Assembly: GCA_018902385.1 (NCBI GenBank) | Contig: JABSSW010000121.1 | Span: 1 to 21,821 of the forward strand | DNA length: 21,821 nt | Direction of reading: 5' to 3' | DNA from: Physcia stellaris | Taxonomy: Eukaryota > Ascomycota > Lecanoromycetes > Caliciales > Physciaceae | Part shown: one piece after another, positions 1 through 11,353 of the stretch | How the letters are laid out: every line of letters begins with the position of its first letter | How positions within the stretch are numbered: position 1 is the stretch's first letter | Notes under the pieces: model-generated | The model's input: only the letters and a program-made list of their open reading frames with translations | What the model was told of the DNA's origin: nothing | Database searches by the model: none | Position numbers and translations under genes: made by a program

Positions 1-3000
1 TGAATGCTATTTTTATCCAATCGTTTCATAGTCAAATTGTCAATAAATCACAACATGAATCTAAATCAACAATGTCGAATGTTGTAACTCTAACATCATC
101 ATCATTGTCATTTGAAAAAAATTAAAGTGAAAAATTATCATATCGACGACGAAAATAATGATCGAAATTTTTTTCATCAACGATTTGTATTTTATCAACA
201 CAAAAATCATATTTGATCACAATCATGATTGCGCAAAATGCTAAAAACAAACAGAAAATTAATCACAACGACGATTTCGATTTTCGAAATCAAAATCAAA
301 TTTCGATTGAATTCGTCAATTAAAATCTCGAAAAAGAAACGTAAAATATGTGTTCAATGCGAAAAATCAAAATGATGAAAAAATAAAAAATCAAAAATCA
401 AAAAAAAATGAATATCTCGAGAGATGAAATTGGCGAAAATAAAATTTATTTATCAATCGACTTCGCAATCAATTTTTGAAAAATAATCGATCATTTTTTT
501 CACGGTGTCTCAATCGATATCGCAAAATTAACTCGATATGAATTTCGAAATTCGTCGTCAATCAAACTCACAAAAAAAAAAATTTAATTCATTTGATTTC
601 GTACAAGGTACAAAGATTCTCGATTTTATTCGAAATTTATTCGAAACTAATCGATTCAACGTAAAGCTTGTCATCATGAATTTGTTTTGATTTTGTCGTT
701 GAAACAATTTCTCGACAAATTCGATGTGATCAAATTAAAATTGACAAAAAGCATGCAAAAATCTATTGCGAAATATCGAATTCGAAAACTAATAAACAAA
801 ATCGAAATCAACAAAAAACGACGACAGCCAATGACTATGACGATTACAAAAACTAAAACAAAATCGTCAATCATTTATAATTCATGCTCACGAATGATGG
901 CAATCACAATTGATGATTATTTTTGAATAAACAATGTGAAACTGTCAAAAACGTTAATAAATGAAAAATCGATGATGAAATTGATTAATCGTCAAAAAAT
1001 TTTAATCATGAAATTTGCATTTTTGTACGAACAAACGATCATTTTCGAATTAATCTAGTCGCGAATCACGTTGAAACGTTACAAACTACATCGTATTTTC
1101 TGTTAATGTCGAAAAAAATAAAAATTGTGATTAGAACGTATATTGCGAACAATCAAATTTATGATTTGCTATTGGCGTTTAAGCGAGATAGAAAAAAATA
1201 ATTTTAATTCGCATTTATAACACAGACGAGATAATCATAATTGAAAAATGAGAAAAAACGAAAAAATGCCAACTCAAATTTTTTCATTCATGCTGATGAC
1301 AACGATAAAAATGTATCAACGTGACGACGAAATGAACGTTTGATCGACGCGTTGTTTGTCAATTGTTTTTAAATGAGCAATTAAATTGAATACGTATTCA
1401 ACGAACGCATTATTCATTTGAAACGTGAATGTGAAAATTATTCAAAATAATTTTAATATATCTAGTCAACAATCGTTAACGTTCATGACGATTATATTAT
1501 TTCTAGTTTCGTGATTATGAAAAACAAAATCTATTTTATTTAAATATTCGTTAAATACAAAAATGATTTCTCGACGCAAAAAAATGTCTGACAACGAAAA
1601 TTAAATAATGAAAACATGAATGTTATTGAAAAGTAATTCGAAAAAAAATGAAATTATTATAGAATTAAACGTTGATACAAAAAAAATGACTAAAACGAAA
1701 CGATTAATTTATATTTGAAAAGAATGTTTTGCGATAACAATTAAAAACATACGAATTACAAATTTTATTGAAGCGTTGATCGATTTTATTTCGAATACGA
1801 AATCAATTCGAAATACGTTATTTAAATACATTTTCAAAAAAAAAAATTCGCAAATCGAATTTTCTCAAAATTAAAAAATGCAACATTATAGTCAAAAAAA
1901 AACAATTAAGCGAAAAATTAAAATCAAATTTTTTTCAAAAAAAAAAAAATCAAAACTATTGCGAGTGATTTATAATTTTATATTCATCAACAAATACATT
2001 ATCAAATCAATTTATTTTATAAATCACATGAAAAAATTATAATTATTTTTGAAATTCAAATTTTCGATTCTTTTTTGCTCGAAATAACGACAAATGACTA
2101 TTGAACGATTTCAATCAAAAAAAAAATGATGAAAATAAAATTGAATTTATTATTTTCAACGATCAATGAATATATTTTAAACGAATCAAAATTTTAAAAA
2201 AAATTCGTTTATCTACGCCCAATTTTCGAATTGATATTTGATTCGTTGTCGTTCAACGACGTCGACGTGATCAAAATAATCACAATGATTGATGATCATG
2301 ATGAGTTAATTTTCACAATTTTTATGAATAATCACGAAACGTCAATTACAAATTACGAAATCTTGTTTAATTTTTTTCAGACACTCAGTATTTTTCAAAC
2401 GTGTGTTTTGATTCAATATATTTATTTGATTTTAAAACGTATCTGTTTTCGAACAAATTAGATTTTTAGAATTTGAAAAAATGCAAAAAATTTGAAATCA
2501 ATTTTCAAACATCAACAAAATTTGAACTGATCTGTTTTTAAAAATCGAAAAAATTAAATGCGTTTTTATGATTGACGTCTTTTTACGAATTTTTATATTC
2601 GAAAGCGAAACTAATGTTAAAATGAAAAAAAATTTATTTCATGTTGATGTCAAACGAATTCAAATTCAAAAAAATTATAATGCAAAAAATGAAATCATGC
2701 GACGAAAATTTGATCAAATTACATAAAACGTTTCGAGTAAAACGATCAATCATTCAACGCAAATATGTAAAAAAATATTTTCGATTGAAAAACAAATCAA
2801 CAAAAAACATTCGAATCGATTAAAAAAACTATAATTAATAATGCGTGACAAAAACAAATTCAATATTTCATTTCGTACCATCACGAATCTTTAACGAAAC
2901 GAAATTGAAAATTTGCTTTATTTCAATTGCAAAATATTGAAAAAAAATTGAAATTATTTCGAAATTGCTAATTAAATGAAAGAATGTTCATGTTTTTGTT

Positions 3001-6000
3001 TATCGTTGAACGACGCAAAAACACGATATTCGAATTTTAAACGTGAATGTTATGTCATAGTAAAAAAGTTTAATCGAAATTAGATGACTAGTCACAGCAA
3101 CAAATTTTCAGTAATGATGTATATTGATCATGAAACGTTGAAATCAATATTCGTCACAAAACAAAAAAAAAAAAAAAATTTAAGCTGATTAAACATACAA
3201 AAAAATTCGATTTCAAATTACATCATCGATTGATAAAAATCACACATAAATATTGTTGATGAATTTAGTCGAATATCAACTAGATTACAAAATGTAATTT
3301 TCTATTCGAAAAAAAAAACGTTTAATCATGTCGATGCTAAACGTGAATTTACGAAATTCCTAACATTTATTTGTCGAATGAACAATTTGATCATTCATTT
3401 GAAATTGATAATGAACGAAAATCAAAAATTGAACGAAAAACAAAATCGTTATCTATTTTGTTTTTTGAAAAATGAATAAATATTATAAATTTTCAATGTA
3501 TAGTCAATTGATGAAAATATTTCGAAAAAAAAATCGAATGACTTGAAAAAGCAAAAATTGATCGCTAAAAAAAATAAAAACTTTTCGAAAAATAAAATCA
3601 ATGTTTACATTTTATTTTCACACGCTATCACAATTCATCTACTTTATCGAAAAACAAACGAAAAAAACGTTTGCATAATCGAAAAAAAAATATCACGATT
3701 TTCAAAATTTACGAAAATGCGTCATTTTCGTCAATTTTAACATTTGATTTTTGATAAAACGTTTCTATTGATTTACAAAAATAAAAATATCGAGACGTGA
3801 TGCAAAATTGTCATTTTTGTCAATGTCGATTAAAGAAATCAATTGACGAATTTCGTTTAACATTCAGCATTTTCAATCAATGATCATGATCGATTTAAAT
3901 TGATTGAAATTTATATCTCGTTTTTTTGTTCAATCACAAATATGTTCAATATGTTTGTTTAAACGAAATTGTGCAGAAACAAATTCAATTGAGCAAAATT
4001 TCTATCGTACACGTATTGTTTTGAAAACGTTAAATTTTTTACGAAAACATATTTGTTCAATTTTCGAATGATCAAAAAAGCGTACATCGACAATGATTTT
4101 CATTTCGTTAACAATGATGTTAGCGCAATGTTTACGAAACATGACATTAATCATTTTACAAATTTAATATCGCATTTTTATCGATTGATTTTGAAAAAAC
4201 AATTCAAAAATGTTGAATTTTATTGCAAAAGATTGTATAAATCGAGAAACAACAAACTCGTGATTTTTATTTATTCGAAATCACATTTTTACAATGAATA
4301 TTAAATCAATCAAAACATTAAATTATTTTTCGACTATATTGATCTTTAAAATTTGAAACAAACAATATCATTTCGATATAAATTCAATAATTTTTCAAAT
4401 TCAGCAAATGTTGAACAATCTTTGTCAATTCATCAATATCAAATTTATATCGCACTAAAAAAAGAAAACAAATTGTTAATTAATGAGATAATCGATTATA
4501 TTCACGATTATCGAAAAAAAAAAAACAACGACAACAAAAAATATTCAATTTTGACGATCTAGTTCTAGTCAAAAATCATCAAATCGATAAAAAATCATGA
4601 GAGAAAATTGAAATCGAAACGGTAGAATTTCGTATAATGTTAAATGAACTCGTTATGGTAAAACGTTTACATCAAATCAATTCAAAAAAAAATCAAAATA
4701 TCATATCGATGATATTATAATTTATCATCAACGATCAATTTGACAAATTTATTGATTTCGATTAACGAAATTTACGACAATATACGAATCATCATCAAAT
4801 TTGAACAACGAACGTTATGTTTGATCATCAATTAAAAAAAAACTACACGTCGTTCGCAATGACGTTAAACTAACAAAAAAATAAAAATTTCAAACGAGTA
4901 CGAATCGATTTCGTTTTTCGTCATTATCGTTTTTCAACGAATACGAATCGATTTCGTTTTTCGTTACAACATTTTTTTATCGAAATTAACGCGCGTTTGT
5001 TAATCGCGATGAAATTATTCAATTTTCATTTTACAATTTATTTCACATTTTCATTTTGCAATTCATCAAATATTTTCATTTTGTTTTTTTACAATTTGTT
5101 TTTTTACAATTTTGTTTCGCGATTGTTTCAAACGATATACATTAACGATTTTACAAAACATTTTTTTAGCATAAATCAAATAAAATGATCGACAATAAAG
5201 TCATGTATTGATCGAAATTGACAGCAAAAAAAAAATCGAAAAAAAACTAAACGTGTCGAAACACAAAAGCAATTCATAAAACAAAATTTATTTATTTTTT
5301 CGAAATTGCAAATCAAAACTAAAAATCGCAAAAAAATTAATCAAATCATCAAAACGAAAAATTGAAAATGACGAATTATTTGACGACGAAAACGACATTT
5401 TCGAAAAAATAATTACATTTAAATCAATTCTACAGAAAGTCATAAACGAATCAACGAGTCGAAATTAATTGAATTAAACAAAAAAAAATTAAATTGATTA
5501 ACAAACAAAGATTAATGACATCACACGAAAAAAATGTGATCAAAATAATAAAATTGAATTTGACGAAATTCGAAAATCGATTTGTTTGTAATTTTCGTTG
5601 TAAATTCAACACGATGTATTTATCAATTAATTCAAATCGAAAAAAAAAAAATCATTCATTTTTGAAATTTAATTCATCAACATTTGAAAAATATGTTCAT
5701 CAAAATATTCGACGAAATGTTTGAAATCAAATTTGAATCGTATGTTAATTTATTCATCGAATTTGCAAATGTCGCATTTTCAAAATTTTTAAATTTCAAT
5801 CAAAATTTAAAATTAAATCAATTGTTCGTCGTTGAAAACAAAATTCATTTTATTAATTACAACATTTATTTGATCAATTTTAAACAAAATTTAAATGCGA
5901 TGATCAAAAATCAAATCAAAACAAAGAAAAACACATTGTTGTCGAGAAAATACGATTGACGAAAATAATTCGCAATCTTTTTAATTAATTTCGTTTTTGA

Positions 6001-6960
6001 AAAATGATTTTCAATTAGCGAACATTAATTTGATTACAATGTTAACATGTTGACGAAAATATGCAAATTCATTAAAAAAATTTTAATTTATAAAAAATTT
6101 CGAAATTTAGTCAACAAGTTATCGATGACAAAACGATGATTTTCGATATTTGTTATATCATTGACAAAATGTTGAAATTTTTTATTTCAGAAATCATGAT
6201 TACGAACAGCGAAAAAATCAAAAATGTTATAAAAATCGATGACGAAATCACGAATGAAAATCAAAAATGCACGATCGTTTCAATAAAATTGAATTAAAAA
6301 TCATTTACATGAAATGCGATCGATGTCGTATAAAATTGAAAAATGATTTAAATCGTCAAAAAAAATATTATTGATTTTTGATTTTGATAAACGCAGCTAA
6401 TTTATGTCGATGCTCAAATTGCAATTTTGAATTCGAAATTAAAATTATAATTATGATTACGTTTGCGACGAAAATCAAAATAAAAACGAATGATCGAAAA
6501 AATATTGAACAAAATATTTGAAAATCAAACAAAATACATGAAAAACAAAATTGAACAACAATTCAAAAAACAACGTTTCAAAAAATTGAAAAAAAACAAA
6601 TTGAAAAAAAATGAATTCGTACTAAATCAATCACAAATTGATCGACAAATCGATGAAATTAAACAAAAATGAAAATTAATTTAGTCACGAATTACAATTT
6701 TTTCAAAAAAATTCAACAAATTGACGAACGAAACGATGATAAAACGATGAAAAAATTATAAAGTTATAAATGAATCGAAATTACGAGTTCTAATCGATCA
6801 AATCTAAAAAATTGAATATTGAAATTACACACATTTCGATGATTATTTCGAAACTATTTACGAAATCGTAAATTTTTTTGTTATTATGTGAATTGATGAA
6901 GTGCAAAAATGCATTTTTTCAATTAATCTAGTTTAGCAATAGCATAAATGATCATTTGAT
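1..6960. other. AT-rich gene-free block (isochore or relic repeats)
   Basis: About 7 kb of A/T-dominated DNA. In positions 1-600 I counted by hand about 26% G+C. No reading frame longer than about 90 codons exists, and none of the short frames (for example around 4053-4304 or 5684-5959) resembles a known family; they read as lysine, asparagine, isoleucine and phenylalanine rich noise. I see no LTRs, terminal inverted repeats, polymerase motifs or RNA genes. In the same 600 bases C is followed by A 48 times, G 30, T 11 and C once, and TpA occurs only about 29 times. Such blocks in ascomycetes are usually mutated transposon remains, but the dinucleotide pattern does not fit classical RIP (CpA to TpA). 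What the ancestral sequence was cannot be read. A misjoined contig is an alternative origin. Confidence 0.85.
4894..4964. repeat. 28-bp direct repeat, two copies 43 bp apart
   Basis: Positions 4894-4921 and 4937-4964 carry the same 28-base word, ending in a shared tcgatttcgtttttcgt. They differ at a single base: G in the first copy, A in the second, at the fifth position, in an ApG context. It is the clearest duplicated word I found in the AT-rich block. Nothing indicates a function. Confidence 0.75.
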
Positions 6961-7161
6961 CATCAAGAACTTTCTCTCTCTATTATACAACGCATTTTGA
7001 TTCTAGCCATTGATTTTCATTCATCATGACAAGAGTTCAGCATCACTGAAATTATGTATTCGTTGATGCCTATTGGCGATCTTGCTGTCAAGCAACATCA
7101 TTGATTAATCGTTCGCTTGTTCAAAGGCTGTCGTTCTGTAGCTCTTCATGCTTGCTCGGCA

Positions 7162-7273
7162 ATTCCAGGCTGTCGTCCGGCTTCTGTTATTCCCGGAAGG
7201 GTGTTTACCCCCGTCTGGACGTGTTTATCTTCTGCCTGAGGGTGTTCGTTCACTGCCTGGAGGTGTCCGCCTC
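7162..7273 (+). repeat. Degenerate 21-bp tandem repeat (minisatellite)
   Basis: Positions 7190-7273 divide into four consecutive 21-base units (7190, 7211, 7232, 7253) with a consensus close to ctgcctggaggtgtccgtct. A fifth, indel-bearing copy lies at about 7162-7183. Read in the frame starting at 7190 the units give seven-residue repeats of the type L-P-x-G-V-R-x (FPEGCLP, PSGRVYL, LPEGVRS, LPGGVRL), closed by a stop 12 bases after the last unit. No start codon or longer coding frame is attached, so it may be a remnant of a repeat-containing coding exon or simply a minisatellite. Confidence 0.6.
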
Positions 7274-8660
7274 AAGGATCGATGAGAATAGGCATCAATG
7301 CACGGGACAAGCATGGACGACCTCCACTGCCCCATTTCGACAAAATCTTTCAACTCATGTAGACAGCCTCTCAGCGTGGCGCTTCCAAAGAAAGGGTAAA
7401 TTGAATGAACCCCATCGGTTGCCACCTTCGACGACAAAGTTGGCAAGAAGTATACTCGGAAGCAGCCATTCGTGCGGCCCACTGACGAATATTCATACGC
7501 AATTGCTTGTGTGCCTTCAAAGACAGTGAAGCAGTGGGGTAAGCGAATGCTTTCGGAATTTAACAAAAGATGGTTGAGCATCCCGGATGATGTGGGTTCT
7601 CAAGTGGTGTGTTCTCCATCTGATCCACCACTACTGTTGCAGTTGCCTCATCGAGACGGGGTGATACGACGGAAAGCGTGAAATCCCCACACGATAAGCG
7701 CCAAGCCCTTGGCGGGCCGGGCGGATGTGCAAGACCTTATCTCTACTCTTATTCTGCAATCGTCAGCTTCGAACCTCTTCCCTCCTTTGGCCTCGCTTAC
7801 GGAAAGTGTCGGATGCCTATCGACTTTACCCTACCTCAGCACCCCTCGCCCTCCAACTACCAGTCGTCCTCTCATCCTGTTCATCATTGGTCGGACATGG
7901 CTCCGTGATAACCGAGATAAGCAGTACATCCGTCTCGGTAGGAGCAATAGGATGTGATATACATATCTTCTACGCGTATTAGGACCAGCTACGGGCCACC
8001 TACCTGCCTGTGCTTTCCGTCACCATCACCCTTTCTTCGGTTCGGTAGGCTCCTTCCTCGTATGTCCAACGCCAAGGGCACTTGCTTCTCTTTATAAGTC
8101 TTGGTACTCTTCAGACCGCTTTCTTCACTTTTCGACTCTGCCATCTCACTCGTCTCACCTCTCCTTGATATTCTTGCACCCCCTTCATAGATATGGCCGG
8201 GCCAATGTGTATCGTTCAAGCTACAACCATCCACATGCCAAGCGGTACCTCACGGATACCATTGCTTATTGACCGCATAGAAAACCCGCTTTGAGAAGGT
8301 GGTGCTGCCCAAAGACTATGTCTCCTTTAGCAATCAGCCTGCTCACCCGCTTCATTCGGGTTGATGTGGACATCTCCATCACCATCATATTCGGCGATTG
8401 ACTGCAGAAACAGCTGAGCGGCGTCTGCCGCTTCTTATCAGCTTCTCTTTCCACAGACTGATCGAATTTCAGCTTTCGACCAGTGTCGATAGTTTTTACC
8501 TCTTTGAACCGTTTCGTTCCGCCGCTACTTTAATCTTCAAACATGGTCTCGTGCTTTTTCTCGGAACTTGCGGTGTGAACCTATCACGGCATCTCGAAAG
8601 CGAGGAGCACCATGAGCATCCTCCCCAAGTTTCGGGGATCATCCTGTAATGTTTCCATCA
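7274..8660. other. Ordinary-composition stretch without a recognisable gene
   Basis: Base composition is normal for the gene-bearing half of the window. Short open frames occur on both strands (for example 7409-7681 plus, 7725-7982 plus, 8398-8649 plus), but none has a family motif I recognise. A short run at about 8290-8365 plus (FEKVVLPKDYVSF) is reminiscent of the N-terminal part of fungal cytochromes P450. No haem-binding or ExxR motif follows, so I do not call it. The stretch may be decayed coding DNA, given the broken genes that follow. Confidence 0.5.
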
Positions 8661-8675
8661 GACAAAGGAAGGGCA

Positions 8676-8685
8676 CTATATAAAC
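8676..8685 (+). promoter_or_regulatory. TATA-box-like element upstream of the metalloprotease
   Basis: The sequence ctatataaac lies about 90 bases upstream of the ATG at 8772, in the usual window for a fungal core promoter. It is followed by a C/A-rich leader ending in caatcaacATG. This supports the chosen start of the metalloprotease gene. Confidence 0.5.
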
Positions 8686-8771
8686 TGCCATTGCCCTCCG
8701 TAAGAGGTTTCCAAACCACCCAACAGCCATACTAGCATCTTCGGCTAGACTAAGTCAATAAGCCAATCAAC

Positions 8772-9877
8772 ATGTATACCTCCTTCACTCTTCTTGGCCT
8801 CCTTGCCACCACTATGGCTGCTGTCATAGGGGAGAAACCAATCGAGTTCCGTTGCGGCTCCGGAGAATCCTCCTGCAGATATCCTTGCCCAGGCTGCAGC
8901 GATGAGCTGCAGTCCCAAAACCACTGGCTGCTCAGCCAATTAATGTCCAGACTTATTTTCATGTGGTTACGACACAGGCCAAAGCTGGAAGTATAACTCA
9001 GACCCAGCTTAACAACCAGGTTAGTTCCTCTAAGCTCTGTGAATACATCTCAATCACATAGCATAATGCCTCTTAAATCCTTCACACGTTCTTGTGTCCC
9101 CTTACTCCCCAGTCGCACTTTCTACCTGCAACCTATCCCTCCTTTGCCAAGCAAATCATCACATTCACTTAAGATAGAAGCGCACTAACATCCTCACAGC
9201 TCGCAGTCCTCAACCGCTCTTATGGACCAAGCAGCATCTCCTTCACCCTCGTCTCTCGGACTTCACCGTAAACAACAACTGGGCCACGGGCAACTACGAC
9301 TCGCAAATGAAGCCGCCCTGCGCAAAGGTACCTACAGCAGCCTAAACGTCTACTTCTCTCCGACCTCAGCGGCGGCCTCTCGGGATCTGCAACTTCCCCA
9401 CCAACGCCGCCCCGGCAGTAGCACTTACAACCAGGACGGCTGCGACGTCCTCGCCGGGAGCGTACCTGGTGGCAGTGTGGACGAATTACGACCAGGGCGG
9501 CACGGCGACGCATGAGATTGGGCATTGGTTTGGCCTCTTTCATGTTTTTCAGGGACAGAGCTGCTCTGGCGCGGGCGACTCGGTCAGCGATACCCCGATC
9601 CAGAAAATTGCCACCAGTGGATGTCCGGCTAGTCAGGATAGTTGCCCGAATTCGGCGGGGTTGGATAATATTCACAACTATATGGATTATAGCTATGATG
9701 TTTGGTGAGCCTCTTCCTTTCCTTGCCTTTTGTTTCAGGTTTTCGTTTTGTCGGTTTTTGGGCATGTGGAAAGAGGAACGGAAATGCTGATATGGGGTGT
9801 GTAGTTATACTCAATTTACGGCCGGCCAGACCGCCAGGATGCAGCAGATGTTCAATACGTATCGCGCCGGTAAGTGA
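8772..9877 (+). pseudogene. Secreted M43 (pappalysin-type) metalloprotease, frameshifted
   Basis: Zinc endopeptidase of the fungal extracellular M43B family. The start at 8772 gives a signal-peptide-like leader (MYTSFTLLGLLATTMAA) followed by a conserved RCGSG stretch. Fragments then appear in order: the YFHVV strand (about 8954), the NNNWATGN region (about 9271), the ALRKGTY / LNVYF strand (about 9314-9355), the [15 protein letters not shown] loop (about 9432), the zinc motif [11 protein letters not shown] (9511-9543) and the Met-turn YMDYSYD (about 9679). Introns fit at 9020-9199 and 9705-9804; the last exon ends with TYRAGK and a stop at 9875-9877. The frame changes about eight times (near 8862, 8905, 9255, 9310, 9356, 9384, 9412, 9470), mostly apparent one-base losses in the GC-rich 9250-9470 stretch. 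The frame is then clean over the active site. As written it cannot make the enzyme. Because conserved residues survive, assembly errors or very recent inactivation are both possible. Confidence 0.85.
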
Positions 9878-9984
9878 GGCTGGCTTTTGGGTGAAGTTTG
9901 ATTGGGCTGTTGGGAGCAACGACCTGGTCGTAGAGTTACATAGAGCTCTCATTCGGGGCTGAAAATGGATGACGGGGGTCTTAG

Positions 9985-10006
9985 TACACACACACACACA
10001 TATATC
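9985..10006. repeat. (AC)n/(TA)n microsatellite
   Basis: A run of AC dinucleotides followed by a short TA run, about 110 bases downstream of the metalloprotease stop. Simple sequence repeat with no further meaning visible. Confidence 0.8.
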
Positions 10007-10009
10007 TTG

Positions 10010-11353
10010 CATCTTGGTCTTAGCATCTTCATGGTTACCCATACAAAAGAGAAGGGTGTTAAATTCGAGCTTGTGATGCTGTTACGGTTTTCGGATTCGA
10101 TCCGTACTTTTCTTTTCTTTTTCTATTCCCTGTGACCTGCGTCCTTAATAAATTCTCCAGTTACCAGAAGTTACATCCAAAAGGCAGCTAATATATCCAT
10201 CCACTCATTCATTCATCCATTGATACACCTCTCCTCGCCTTTCTCACTTTCCTTGTTTCTATTTGAAACCTCCGCCCACACGCACACTCACCACAACATC
10301 ACCGCGTGATAAACAGCCTCGTCTCTACTTCCCACTCCTAATAAGCAAGAGTCGCACTCCCACCTCCCTTAAAAACATCTCTCCAAAGCACCCACAGCCT
10401 CCAACGCCCCTCCCAGGCACAGTCCCCCTCCCCCTCGTCCGTTCCCCAATAATCAATAATCATCCTAAACCCCGCAAAAAGCAAACCCCTTACCCGCGCA
10501 CCGACCGCAAACGAACAGCTTACCCCGCAGCGGTAGCTACACCATACCGGCCCTGACGCATAGGGTCAGAGACTAGGTGTCCTTTTTGACGGGATCGAGA
10601 TTAGCAGTCAGGAGACTGTAAAAGAGATTTAAGAGAAGTGGCCTTCGTCGTGGGGATTGGGATGAGGAGTGCGCGTTTTTGGCAGGTGGGATTTGATGAG
10701 TGCGATGGCGCGGTTTTGAATTTTGAGAGATGGGAGATGGGATACATGGGGTGAGAGAGAGGAGTAGAAGGTGCAGTAGGTAGTTGCGGAATTTTTTTTT
10801 GATTGCTCGAGATGCGGTGGTGATAATTGGGGAGAGGTGGGATAGAAGAAGGAGAAGAAGAAGCGAGTAGAGAAGCAGGTGACTTCATGAGTTTAAGTGA
10901 GATCTGTCATTTGTTCTTGGCTGTTTATGTATCAGCAGGCCGCACGCTTCGGGACACATCTGTCAGTTGTAGACTCCATGTACGAGAAACCACGATGCCG
11001 AGATACGTTGATTTTTTTTAGCCCTTGAACGCTTGAAGGATAGTTCTTCGTCCTAGCAAGTAATCGGAGTCAACACGTAGAAAACTTTGAACATTGGACT
11101 CTTCCTGCAGGGAATCACATGACGTGCCAGAGAAGGACATGAATCTAAACGGGCAACAGAATGGGCGCATTCCTGGTCAAGAGGAGCCGTTGCTTAGAGC
11201 ACGCCTTGGGCTCTTGATCTCCCTCAGTGAAATAAAGCTGCTGGCATGGCACAAGTTTGCTCGACGACGATTCCAATGCACAGAGCTCCACAAGCGGCCG
11301 CTGAACGTTGATGAGAACAGATAGACGCCAATTGGCTTTAACACCGCCAGCAG
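10010..11353. other. Intergenic stretch with C-rich then G-rich halves
   Basis: No convincing gene. From about 10200 to 10555 the plus strand is rich in C and poor in G. From about 10600 to 10890 it is rich in G and poor in C, with purine runs such as ggagaaggagaagaag near 10850. The open frames across the two halves (10263-10555 plus, 10601-10888 minus) translate to proline, serine and threonine rich low-complexity sequence without motifs, so I treat them as by-products of the composition. From 10900 to the start of the next gene I see nothing recognisable. Confidence 0.55.

Noticed and set aside
1-6960. Short open frames of 60-91 codons in the AT-rich block
   Set aside because: They are built from AT-rich codons, show no motif or family likeness and no start context, and their lengths are unremarkable for such composition.
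1-6960. Mitochondrial DNA or classical RIP-mutated transposon
   Set aside because: CpG is frequent and no mitochondrial genes are visible. TpA is scarce and CpA common, the opposite of classical RIP. A transposon origin by another process remains possible but unproven.
7990-8234. Minus-strand frame of 81 codons
   Set aside because: Charged low-complexity translation with no recognisable domain and no supporting introns or promoter.
8193-8400. Possible cytochrome P450 N-terminal fragment (FEKVVLPKDYVSF) on the plus strand
   Set aside because: Only one short stretch resembles the family. No ExxR, PERF or haem-cysteine motif follows before the protease gene, so the likeness may be chance.
10263-10888. 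Proline/serine-rich reading frames 10263-10555 (+) and 10601-10888 (-)
   Set aside because: Low-complexity translations explained by the C-rich and G-rich strand bias; no motifs, introns or neighbours support them.
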